DNA of 64,000 bases from Linyphia triangularis (taxonomy: Eukaryota; Arthropoda; Arachnida; Araneae; Linyphiidae): contig OZ021723.1 in NCBI GenBank assembly GCA_963978545.1, forward strand, positions 2,232,001 to 2,296,000. The letters run 5' to 3'. Below, in pieces: positions 47,825 through 51,279 of the stretch; the stretch's first letter is position 1, and the number at the start of each line of letters is the position of its first letter. Made by a program: the position numbers and the translations under genes. The notes under the pieces were generated by a model. It worked only from the letters and a program-made list of their open reading frames with translations. It did not search any database and was not told where the DNA came from.

Positions 47825-49774
47825 TTAATAGCTTAAACGGATGTTAACTTTACAGAATCTCGATCAGGTAAATTATGTAAATATTGTACATATTTCTTTT
47901 TTAATGTGCTGTTTTATTAAATTTATTTGTTAACAGCGATTATACAGGATCGTAAAAGTTATCAACAACTGAGTTAATCAAGAAATTTCCACTCCAAGCC
48001 AGAAATCTAGAGCAATGCATATGCTACTACTGACAATCCCCGTCTCTCACAAGTACTAATCAAATTGTGGCGACTGGAAGTGTGATCGGTCATGATAACC
48101 ATATTTCTTTGTTTCAACATTTATTATCATGACATTTATTTCAATTTGAAATCTTAGATTTACAGTATATATAACTTCTACGAGTTCTATGTCAATTCTC
48201 TTCTACAGTGTACTTATGGCTTTTGGACTGATACTACTCATGCTGGCTAAAGTTACACCGTTGTGTAAATTTTTTTAAATATTTAACTTAAATTTATTTT
48301 CATTCCAATAAACATTTAGTTAGGTTTGAAAAGCCATTTCGGAATTCTTGCACACTTTTAAGTTATATGGTAGGGAATATTTAAAGTACTCCTCCCCCTC
48401 AACTTCCCAACCCAATCTAACCCAAATTCTCGGCCCTAAGCACAACTAATAAATGAACATTGCTAACTGTATGCAAACCTGGATTTTAGGTGTAGGACAG
48501 GTTGCAGAGGGCATCAAAGCCCTCTTAATTGGCCAAAGAGAACTCACCTATGCACTTCCCTGAACACTCGTCTATGTAGGCAGTTCCTTTGCATTCTCCA
48601 TTGCAGTCTACCATCGACATGTTTCCTTCGCAGTTACCTGCACAATCCATGAAATACTTTGGTGGGAGGTTTGTGCTGCCTCCAACGCAGAATCCACATT
48701 GATTTTTGGTGGCATTTCTAAAACCGAGACCATCGCACTCTAAAACGAGAATGAACACAATGAAACAAAAAAATTCATTTAAAACGACTCGTTATTGATG
48801 AATTTGATACAAAAAGAATCAATTAATAAAATTCAGCAATGAAGTATGACTTCAAATGTATTTAATTAAGATAGCACATGAAAGCATGTCATAACTAACC
48901 AGAGATTAGAGATCATAAATAAACTATATGTAGTTGCTTGCCTGAGGAATTGGCATTTGCTACTTAATCTCAGTTAGTTAGCAGGGTGAAATAAGAAAGT
49001 TAAAACGAACAAGGCACTGAGTGCTTGCAAGTGCTATGAACATGAAAAGGGGGTGAAGGCTAAGAAGGTAATCGTACCAAAGTATACCATGGAGCACTAT
49101 AAAAGATGGGAGAATATTAAATACAACGCTTCTGCTTTGCTTCTATAGAGATAAAAAAAAAAGCTTTTCTCTTGGCAAAATATACCACAATAGAGATGAA
49201 CTTGGAAGTAACCCAAATTTATCATATGAATTTCAACTTGTTTTGGCTTAACAGTTAACTTTGCCATTTTGGGAACAATGCCATCACTTGCATGTTTGAC
49301 GTTCCATTATTCATCCTATTCAAATATTTTTTTATTTGTTTTGAAAACTGTTCGGAAAAATAAGGGAAGTATCGTTTTCTAGAAAGTTATTTCATTGTGT
49401 GTTTTATTTTTTGTAAAAGAATTGTTGCAGAATTAATTTACACACAAATAAAATTCGGATCTGAGAGCATTAATAAATAAAAGTATTGCAAACGTACTAT
49501 AAATGTAACGTTTTAGTTATAATGTTATTAAATATATATCTACACTATTTCCTTTTGAATCCTTACCTGAAAGTTCTTTTGCTCCACTTACGACTCGCGT
49601 TGGCCAGCCATATCCCACGTGATCAAACGTTTCTTCATCTTGTTGAGGATTCGGGTTTGGATTAGACGTAAGCTGAGCAAAACTCAGCTGAAAATTTGTC
49701 AACACCAGCAATAACATGCAACTCAGGCCCATTATCCGAGATCTAAGTGATCGCTGCCTTGAAGTAGTCGCCAT
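9762..49774 (-). CDS. Single-pass REJ/GPS surface receptor, polycystin-1-like ectodomain (27 coding exons, whole gene)
   Basis: Join of 27 minus-strand exons, listed separately; total 4,377 nt, 1,458 residues plus stop, all splice phases compatible. Layout by residue: signal peptide about 1-33 (basic start, hydrophobic core MLLLVL, likely cut after SFA); Cys-rich CGxCxGG-like region about 70-245; IPT/Ig-like beta-sandwich region about 255-530; REJ region about 531-1000, beginning with ISGPATVPYCGVFTL; GAIN-like region about 1040-1393 with GPS motif CAFWD...W...HLTTFA (HLT at 1382-1384); transmembrane helix about 1399-1422; basic tail of 36 residues with no recognised motif. The order REJ-GAIN/GPS-TM is that of polycystin-1 and PKDREJ, but the stop follows one TM helix, so PLAT and channel segments are absent. 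Expected role is an autoproteolysed adhesion or receptor protein at the cell surface; ligand and pathway unknown. Of 26 introns, 16 are phase 1, usual for extracellular modular proteins. I do not recognise an ortholog name. Confidence 0.85.
11573..11797. repeat. 45-bp minisatellite, about five copies (intron 26)
   Basis: Unit aaccaaatcaaagaagttaa followed by taataaaccaagtagttcata-type sequence. On the minus strand it stays open and would read ELLGLLLTSLIWFKY repeatedly. It lies in an intron, so the frame is probably incidental. Confidence 0.88.
11829..13540. mobile_element. Tc1/mariner-like element with nested insertions (intron 26)
   Basis: Ends cagggtctttcagaaaggat and the matching right end ggagtcttttctcaaagacc plus ctg are inverted repeats related to the element at 5562. 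It is interrupted by the TTAA element at 12120-12636 and by a block at about 12960-13350 that belongs to the ttttagcaaaatgctaaaa repeat family, also seen near 28725 and 36440. Confidence 0.6.
12120..12636. mobile_element. TTAA-bordered MITE nested in the Tc1-like element
   Basis: Ends are TTAACCCCTTGA and TCAAGGGGTTAA, inverted repeats starting at TTAA, typical of piggyBac-type non-autonomous elements. 517 bp, no coding capacity. Confidence 0.7.
13602..14054. other. Intron 26 sequence, A-run and AT-rich DNA
   Basis: Begins with an A-run of about 22. No coding or structured signal seen. Confidence 0.4.
14055..14168. repeat. 26-bp minisatellite, about four copies (intron 26)
   Basis: Unit tattatgtagtaaacaatta ctattg repeated almost without change, starting with a variant copy (gtagaaaac). 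Confidence 0.88.
14460..14690 (-). CDS. Receptor exon 26: GPS (autoproteolysis) motif
   Basis: After tttttgcatttccag (phase 1), encodes residues 1317-1393, including VMYKCAFWDDKLNDWSVEGV and then MRCWSSHLTTFAVIEAYE. CxFWD..L.DWS.EG and HLTxFA are GPS hallmarks; cleavage would fall between Leu1383 and Thr1384. Of the four usual Cys, only the first (1351) and third (1378) are present; the GC position is Val and the last is Ser1380. The donor is GAAG|GTACGT (phase 1). Confidence 0.93.
15855..16003 (-). CDS. Receptor exon 25: GAIN beta region
   Basis: After ttagttacattttacag (phase 2), encodes RIRMHKCKKKSSKCEGVVVA, then ITIYPEMTPYCSNKQKTSPV and MEITLRKPED. It precedes the GPS exon with correct phase 1 at GATG|GTAATT. 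VVVAIT.YPE...Y and EITL are the beta strands before the GPS. Confidence 0.87.
16004..18333. other. Intron 24 (2.3 kb), no gene seen
   Basis: Contains a long A-run followed by a G-run (about 16118-16160), other A-runs near 16635, 16820 and 16973, and no convincing frame. Confidence 0.5.
18334..18635 (-). CDS. Receptor exon 24: GAIN-like region
   Basis: The longest coding exon (302 nt), after caatgtcttttcag (phase 0). It encodes VKLPSAVLAQGHSNAAEALQ, then KVKKLLEYFVEKLSSSMALG and STLVFRQLLDGTPIYLKTMS, ending DAVRD plus two bases at GACAG|GTATTA (phase 2). A helical start passes into the beta-rich part of GAIN. Confidence 0.9.
18845..19125. repeat. Diverged tandem duplication, ~145-bp unit (intron 23)
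   Basis: aaataagctagtgtattttt at 18845 recurs as aaataagctggtgttttttt at 18990. Both are followed by tattgtttttaaa and agcttataaaa..cttgataa-type sequence. Confidence 0.75.
19951..20201 (-). CDS. Receptor exon 23: GAIN helical subdomain
   Basis: After tttctgtttaaag (phase 1), encodes RDLLPAISMFLTTASDPNSQ, then KEVTHMLEAAANASLNRYIN and a Leu-rich stretch ending LAFAHN. Mostly amphipathic helix, as expected for GAIN subdomain A. It ends phase 0 at AAT|GTAAGT. Confidence 0.9.
20340..20800. repeat. Diverged tandem duplication, ~240-bp unit (intron 22/21 side)
   Basis: The block with atccattatatgacttatca and acaaaggcttttaaaaatgt recurs as attcattatgtgatttaata and acaaatgctttcaaaaatgt about 240 bp later. 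Confidence 0.65.
21000..21123 (-). CDS. Receptor exon 22: GAIN-like region
   Basis: After ataattgtcttag (phase 0), encodes ACDKYTLCTLFHGPLVKVSL, then SENRDVEREKLINRAVLAVE. The charged helical stretch begins the helical subdomain expected of GAIN. The donor is AGTC|GTAAGT (phase 1). Confidence 0.88.
22157..22333 (-). CDS. Receptor exon 21: REJ to GAIN transition
   Basis: A phase 0-0 exon of 59 codons after a pyrimidine-rich acceptor ending ttttttttttgaag. It encodes INVEVKGCSIPTNRQPVSYQ, then LYLHSAESVFPLTPPHTSTI and GTQISLQ. The donor is CAG|GTAAAT. Confidence 0.88.
22887..23035 (-). CDS. Receptor exon 20: REJ region
   Basis: After aaattgcttcag (phase 1), encodes GFLVGHGIYLIGLSACDSKG, then CGTANLSIHAVPGITLCKLE and LQPYVEYEM. 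It ends phase 0 at ATG|GTAAGA. G..Y.IGLSA.D..G..G.A.L.I.A.PG is a PKD/REJ-like ending. Confidence 0.88.
23483..23545 (-). CDS. Receptor exon 19: REJ region (63-nt exon)
   Basis: The smallest coding exon, after aattttttttag (phase 1). It encodes GFSSAYTFTTRNGMTILSLE plus E and ends GAAG|GTCTGA (phase 1). It is symmetric, so skipping would keep frame; support is the phase match and preserved strand pattern. Confidence 0.8.
24532..24688 (-). CDS. Receptor exon 18: REJ region
   Basis: After tgaaaatgtattgcag (phase 0), encodes VFIASVLADGTDSIQRHPTT, then AGLPVAVHATITPGNSPLKS and KWDIK. The donor is AAAG|GTACTA (phase 1). P..V.A.ITPG....L...KW repeats the REJ theme. Confidence 0.88.
25750..26430. 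mobile_element. TTAA-bordered element in intron 17 (681 bp)
   Basis: Left end TTAAGGGGACTTAGTATCCC and right end GGGTACCAAGTCCCCTTAA are inverted repeats with one or two mismatches, again starting at TTAA. No transposase. Different from the 3902 element, but GGGG after TTAA is shared. Confidence 0.8.
26794..27012 (-). CDS. Receptor exon 17: REJ region
   Basis: A 219-nt phase 0-0 exon after ttctgtgttatag. It encodes DGPVCYNFKENSTESLLITR, then PKLTIPCSHLKAGKILTFEL and TASTVVVVEDRDIPQ. L.IP..L..G....F.L.V....R.S...T..VVV is typical of the end of a REJ repeat. The donor is CAG|GTGAAC. Confidence 0.9.
27436..27603. mobile_element. pogo/Tigger-like MITE in intron 16 (168 bp)
   Basis: Ends cagtcaaactccgttaacgc and gcgttaagggggtttgactg are inverted repeats; the interior holds further gcttaacatgaaat copies. 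CAGT ends with CGTTAACGCG-type repeats are typical of pogo-like MITEs. A clear TA duplication is present only on the left. Confidence 0.7.
28208..28314 (-). CDS. Receptor exon 16: REJ region
   Basis: After tattttaaatag (phase 1), encodes GASKRVVGNKDGLLVLESEM, then NKGYRLVYQWRCHDE. Y.W.C is the second conserved Trp/Cys strand of REJ. It ends phase 0 at GAG|GTAAAT. Confidence 0.87.
28416..28529 (-). CDS. Receptor exon 15: REJ region
   Basis: After tactcttttcttcag (phase 1), encodes ENSLVTFYANAYFGNMINIT, then NSQVQLRVEPLKLKAGIR. The donor is AGAG|GTAAGT (phase 1). The V.L.V.PL.L.A.I pattern is characteristic of the REJ mid-region. Intron 15 is 101 nt, the shortest in the gene. Confidence 0.88.
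28722..28790. repeat. Fragment of the ttttagcaaaatgctaaaa family (intron 14 side of exon 15)
   Basis: A segment with aagctggggtataagatttc and ttagcaaaatgctaaaagg matches, in either orientation, the segments at 12960-13350 and 36440-36725. The shared end is cagtgtttaagctggagtat-like. Confidence 0.55.
29310..29461 (-). CDS. Receptor exon 14: REJ region
   Basis: After catctttttag (phase 2), encodes KITLQADVSIPDCSTGSEFL, then HIMWSVSNPEVKFNFKARSS and YVYVIEPYSLP. The D.S.PDC....L...WSV pattern continues REJ. The donor is CCTG|GTGAGC (phase 1). Confidence 0.88.
30142..30340 (-). CDS. Receptor exon 13: REJ region
   Basis: After ccccttttag (phase 1), encodes VHSSSLTLNCSLLEVSMGYI and then FVLTAEHPVNEKYEARHRI, typical of the Y.F.LTA strand in REJ. 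It ends ...TTDQ plus two bases at the weaker donor CAGAA|GTACTT (phase 2), which is required by the phase of exon 14. Confidence 0.85.
30655..30702. repeat. (AT)n microsatellite (intron 12)
   Basis: About 24 AT dinucleotides without interruption. Confidence 0.95.
31154..31349 (-). CDS. Receptor exon 12: start of REJ region
   Basis: After atatcttttgtgtag (phase 0), encodes TIDAWYPQPVSSAQLAISGP, then ATVPYCGVFTLVGHFSSPKG and ADFYWTAY. The pattern ISGP..VPYCG.FTL.G..SSPKGDA.FYW matches the opening of REJ modules in polycystin-like proteins. The donor is TTAG|GTTTGA (phase 1). Confidence 0.9.
31502..31980 (+). mobile_element. Probable solo LTR of a gypsy-like retrotransposon (intron 11)
   Basis: Starts TGTTACGAACGAG and ends ATTCGCAGTA, a form of TTCGTAACA altered only by transitions. 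It is flanked by atac on both sides (31498-31501 and 31981-31984). Inside are a TATAAAA box (31704-31710) and an AATAAA signal (31919-31924), in the spacing of an LTR promoter and poly-A site. No internal retroviral genes are beside it. Confidence 0.65.
32489..32865. mobile_element. CAGGGTGG-family element, copy 2 (intron 11)
   Basis: Left end CAGGGTGGTCACAAAATTCA and right end TTCTGTGGTCGCTCTG are inverted. It is flanked by tattg on both sides (5-bp target duplication) and shares tagttttggcggtaatgaaa with the other copies. Confidence 0.82.
33073..33488. mobile_element. CAGGGTGG-family element, copy 3 (intron 11)
   Basis: Left end CAGTGTGGCCAAAAAATTCA, right end TTCTGTGGCCACTCTG, flanked by taaata on both sides (6 bp). 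Same orientation as copy 2. Confidence 0.82.
34199..34563. mobile_element. CAGGGTGG-family element, copy 4 (intron 11)
   Basis: Left end CAGGGTCCTCATGAAATTCA, right end TTCTGTGGTAACTCTG, flanked by aagaa on both sides (5 bp). It sits 60 bp from exon 11. Confidence 0.82.
34624..34706 (-). CDS. Receptor exon 11: linker to REJ
   Basis: A short 83-nt exon after tttatttttcag (phase 1), encoding ENPFRVTFKRGILKQDGQKF, then ALPKNESL. It ends phase 0 at TTG|GTGAGT and links the beta-domain block to the REJ region. Confidence 0.84.
35493..35657 (-). CDS. Receptor exon 10: IPT/Ig-like region
   Basis: After attttatttctag (phase 1), encodes GNAVVVVFDRPVNLCNLEMC, then ILNTETLRRLGEGASCKWAT and QQLIITVQNPIK. 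The FDRPVN...C...LG.GASCKW...L.ITV pattern resembles an SD2/REJ-associated beta domain with paired Cys. The donor is AAAG|GTAAGA (phase 1). Confidence 0.88.
35658..37267. other. Intron 9 (1.6 kb), repeats only
   Basis: Holds a ttttagcaaaatgctaaaa-family segment at about 36440-36725. No coding signal seen. Confidence 0.45.
37268..37462 (-). CDS. Receptor exon 9: beta-sandwich region
   Basis: After cattattaag (phase 1), encodes GWPSGKRLAPSESNTLDSCV, then strands ending FKRAFPLKFYASPPDM and YYIAEDG. The donor is GATG|GTAAAT (phase 1). This extends the IPT/Ig-like block; I cannot assign a named domain to this part with certainty. Confidence 0.88.
37956..38081 (-). CDS. Receptor exon 8: IPT/Ig-like domain
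   Basis: After catttttcttatag (phase 1), encodes PEYTSMSPTKAVFDRDGSKE and then LIVTFSGSRVPRLPLICVV. This is a classic IPT-like arrangement: SP near the start, L.V.FSG in the middle and a Cys-bearing strand. The donor is GAAG|GTGAGA (phase 1). Confidence 0.88.
38204..38293 (-). CDS. Receptor exon 7: IPT/Ig-like region
   Basis: A 90-nt exon. The acceptor chosen is ttatataaag (phase 1), giving GSYRVGVMLDIGDPPEDDY and then EDAELLVYEQ. A better-looking upstream AG near 38346 would enter the wrong phase. The donor is CAAC|GTGAGT (phase 1). The YRVGVML strand continues the sandwich from exon 6. Intron 7 is only 122 nt. Confidence 0.78.
38865..39052. repeat. 95-bp tandem duplication that copied the 3' end of exon 6 and its donor
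   Basis: Two near-identical units (38865-38957 and 38961-39052) each contain aaaagatagt, a T-run, taccaagtctcaatattact and gaacattgaacgtgcgaccc. The second unit overlaps exon 6 (39014 onward); the first repeats the same 39 coding bases and the GTAAAA donor inside the intron. An older decayed copy is visible near 38735-38765 (tcaagtttcaaattactaaa). Confidence 0.9.
39014..39161 (-). CDS. Receptor exon 6: IPT/Ig-like region
   Basis: Enters phase 0 after gcttgatttgaag and encodes VEVEGAFRGRTSNVKCVF, an IPT-like strand pattern, then EMLRDEQGEKTEFPG, ending VQCSVILRL plus one base. The donor is CTTG|GTAAAA, next to an A-run. The 3' end of this exon, its donor and adjoining intron are tandemly duplicated downstream (see the repeat at 38865-39052). 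Intron 6 is 720 nt. Confidence 0.86.
39200..40980. other. Intron 5 distal part, no gene seen
   Basis: AT-rich, with an A-run at 40535-40558. A block at 39895-40100 with aagccagaatgtcgccaatt resembles 42815-42910, so both are probably pieces of one repeat family. Confidence 0.45.
40981..41334 (-). CDS. cmc1: CMC1-like twin CX9C cytochrome c oxidase assembly protein
   Basis: A complete 117-residue frame. After a short N-terminus comes LRKVEREILIPQKLRDKTN, then twin CX9C motifs: Cys43-x9-Cys53 and Cys65-x9-Cys75, in helices joined by CKAAGLLMVWKC, and then EQCKQEYLQERSNYRRTGIK. This order and the KCRKE/YLKER-type blocks are those of CMC1, a small protein of the mitochondrial intermembrane space that binds copper and stabilises early COX1 assembly. 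The length is close to the usual ~106 residues. It lies in intron 5 of the receptor gene on the same strand. The frame has no intron, although the family is usually multi-exonic, so intron loss or an old retrocopy is possible; no adjacent poly-A tail is seen on its strand. A possible 5' UTR acceptor (gatacatttcag) lies 13 bases before the ATG. Confidence 0.88.
   Translation of the reverse strand: MLPPSASGGPHNVGDPDDLTLRKVEREILIPQKLRDKTNKEKCVAEVQGFRECCKAAGLLMVWKCKQETKAMNSCLERWYHDEEFKEQCKQEYLQERSNYRRTGIKKNFRRKETTTM
42528..42633 (-). CDS. Receptor exon 5: last Cys-rich module
   Basis: Follows a strong acceptor, ttatttttttgcag, and enters in phase 2. It encodes GTGKPDVCGVCNGGGMSCM, then ITRFHPRALPVDTRAM, and ends phase 0 at ATG|GTGAGT. 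CGVCNGG closes the Cys-rich region, and the last residues look like the first strand of the following beta-sandwich region. Confidence 0.85.
43020..43870. repeat. Repeat-derived stretch in intron 4
   Basis: Pieces recur elsewhere: the gtggggatgttagaacatct block matches 955-1000 and, inverted, 5975-6090; gctgaccccagacagataca matches 1090-1110. A minus-strand open stretch at 43335-43520 with splice-like borders lies within it but does not fit the receptor frame. Confidence 0.45.
44287..44416 (-). CDS. Receptor exon 4: Cys-rich repeats
   Basis: Enters after ttctcttaaaag (phase 1) and encodes GQEKLMAKLVCGRCVGGMTG, then DPCGNCKSS and ECPCNG, the same CGxC pattern as exons 2-3. The donor is AATGG|GTAAGG (phase 2). 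Too short and interrupted to stand out as an open frame on its own; supported by phase matching to exons 3 and 5. Confidence 0.82.
44880..45420. repeat. Interspersed repeat, shared with 50.95-51.27 kb and 60.46-60.60 kb
   Basis: The first part (cgtggggtacggatctttta, aagaaaacaccatgagctga) matches 60464-60600. The second part (A-run, then gcatcaacacttcaaaactt, agattgggcgagattggcca) matches 50960-51260. Confidence 0.65.
45484..45554. repeat. T-rich minisatellite
   Basis: Four or five blocks of 13-16 T separated by AA or GTAA, a period of about 17. It lies in intron 3. Confidence 0.85.
46394..46882 (+). mobile_element. Tc1/mariner-like transposase remnant (intron 3)
   Basis: Begins with gggtttttcagaaagga, as in the elements at 5562 and 11829. 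At 46551-46610 the plus strand reads WLTDEPHFHLDGFVIRQNW followed by a stop, matching the (S/T)DE.HF.L.G.V..QN catalytic block of Tc1/mariner-type transposases. The rest is degraded and includes a G-run near 46710. Confidence 0.65.
46954..47100 (-). CDS. Receptor exon 3: Cys-rich repeats
   Basis: A 147-nt exon, symmetric phase 1-1, after the acceptor gggaaaacag. It encodes GVSENDVWSYRDCRGSC, then SCGVCHTG and DCTNRCHLPG, continuing the disulfide-rich region. The donor is CCAG|GTAATA. A symmetric exon could be skipped without a frameshift. Confidence 0.87.
47191..47500. mobile_element. Fold-back element beside exon 3
   Basis: Starts cagggtgtcccagaaatgac. Two arms of about 75 nt are inverted: 47249-47323 (cttcaacttaacttgacatc...) and 47411-47486 (...gatgtcaagttaagttggag-like), separated by about 90 nt. 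It could form a long hairpin in intron 2 transcripts. Confidence 0.75.
47500..48547. other. Intron 2 remainder, no gene seen
   Basis: Contains an A-run at 47792-47821. No coding or structured element recognised. Confidence 0.4.
48548..48739 (-). CDS. Receptor exon 2: Cys-rich repeats
   Basis: Enters after cgttttag in phase 1 and encodes ECDGLGF... through three short Cys modules: CGFCVGG, DCAGNCEG and DCNGECKG, ending ECSGKCIG. Twelve Cys in about 64 residues suggest a disulfide-rich extracellular module similar to the CGVCGG repeats of secreted proteins. The donor is ATAG|GTGAGT (phase 1). Confidence 0.88.
49567..49774 (-). CDS. Receptor exon 1: signal peptide
   Basis: Encodes residues 1-69: MATTSRQRSLRSRIMGLSCM, then a hydrophobic core, a probable signal peptidase site at SFA/QL, and an Asn/Pro-rich linker. 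It ends ...GAKELS plus one base at a TCAG|GTAAGG donor (phase 1). Alternative starts in the same frame are 49837 and the Met at residue 15. Intron 1 (48740-49566) shows no other feature. Confidence 0.8.
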
Positions 49775-49934
49775 AGATGATGCTGTACATAGCTTAAGGA
49801 ACAAGAAACTCGGGGATAATAAGTTGAAATGTACCATTCAGATTCGATGGATCATCATGCCTTCCATTGGATAGGAATGAGATGTTTCACTTCATAATTT
49901 TACAGGATAGCAGTGCGCTAGTAAGTATTTTCAC
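49775..49934 (-). other. 5' UTR part of the receptor gene, with splice acceptor
   Basis: On the minus strand, ttatctttacag precedes position 49934, a reasonable 3' splice site, so this UTR piece probably joins an upstream non-coding exon not identified in the window. An in-frame upstream ATG (49837) would add 21 residues before the chosen start. A very short upstream ORF (ATGAAGTGA) also lies in this leader. I prefer 49774 because it puts a basic n-region directly before the signal-peptide core. Confidence 0.45.
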
Positions 49935-50949
49935 CTGTAAAGATAAATATTTTGAATGTACAAACAAATCACGATCTCAGCAGAACGTGAATTGACTACC
50001 ACCTACTAGACCAGCCGTGGGATCATAAAACGAAAGGATTAAATTGGAATTGCTTAAAAACACACTAGTGTTTAAATGCTCATCCACTCTATAAGTACCC
50101 AAATCGTGTCGAAACAAATATGTATTTTTGTCTAGACAGAAGATCGATAATGGTATATTTAAACAGAAGTCCGAAACCAACTTCTTTTTTAAGTAAAGAG
50201 AAACCTGCTCTTCATTATTTTTTTGTCTGATGGTTTCAGTCTCCATATTTCTGCCCTTTTCTAAAATTGCTCAACATGGCCAACACTTCTAGTACTTTTG
50301 CACTTGGTCAGATAGTGACGTCAGCATCTAAGCTATTACCTCTTCATTCTTCACCCATTCACGGTAGAGAGACAATCATATTAAGGATCATTCCCTACGT
50401 CTAAACTAGCTATGTCACAATCTTCTAGCCCAGTGCATTTAGAAACTACTTTGTACTAAACCTTGAAATTTGCTGAGTAGGTATGAAAATAATCACTAAA
50501 TGAAATGACTTAAATTAAAAACTAAAAAATGGTGTCGAATATTTTTATCTTATACTTTAAATCTTAACGTCAATGCATATGCCGTGGCTTCACCTGGTTT
50601 TGTCTTATGCTATTTTAATTTTCATTTATAATAGACAGACATTAAAGGAAAGCAATTCATGACATTTAATTAAGTAATATTTTTCGTACCTACTCACCAA
50701 ATTTCAAGGTTTTGTTGCACGGGACTGGAAGATTGTAACATAGTGAGTATAGGGAATGATCCTTACTAGAACTTCCTCTTAAAGTGAGAACATTACAGCA
50801 ACGATGCATTAAATAAGCAACAGCTCCTTTGTTTGAAAACCTTGTTTTTTCGGTAGATGTAGGGCTTAAATTCGCGTTGCACTGTGTTAATCATCTATCC
50901 AACTAGGACAAGGGAGACCTCGTTTAGCCTTAGCCAAGTAGCACAGAAA
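49935..50949. other. Upstream of the receptor coding start; no supported gene
   Basis: An 89-codon minus-strand frame at 49977-50246 starts METETIRQKNNEEQ, but it has no recognisable domain and lies directly 5' of the UTR acceptor, so I do not call it. A proximal promoter could lie here if transcription starts downstream of the proposed intron. Confidence 0.35.
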
Positions 50950-51270
50950 TACTGGCCAATATCAGTTACAGGGCTTTTAGAAGATTGGCCAATTCTGGAC
51001 ATCTTTTATTCGGAACATCGTACCAAAACAGAAGATTTAAAAAAAAAAAAAAAAAAAAAATAAGAAACATTACAAAACATATTTTTGCCATCCGCCCTTT
51101 CTTATAAATAAAATATTTCGATTTTAAAACTGCGCATCAACATATCAACATTTCGAAATTTCTTCTAGTATATTTTATCCAGCATTGGGCGAGATTGGCT
51201 AATATCGGTATTCAACGGTCGATTTACAAGGTTTCGCAAAGGGATTGGCCAATCCGATACTGTTCAAAGG
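50950..51270. repeat. Second copy of the 45.1-45.4 kb repeat
   Basis: Shares the A-run, aaacatatttttgccatcc-like segment, gcgcatcaacatatcaacat and agcattgggcgagattggct with 45140-45400. It contains several attggccaat palindromes. Confidence 0.7.
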
Positions 51271-51279
51271 TATGCTACT

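Noticed and set aside
49977..50246. 89-codon minus-strand frame METETIRQKNNEE...
   Set aside because: No domain, no signal peptide, and it lies immediately upstream of the receptor leader. Could be chance; not enough support.
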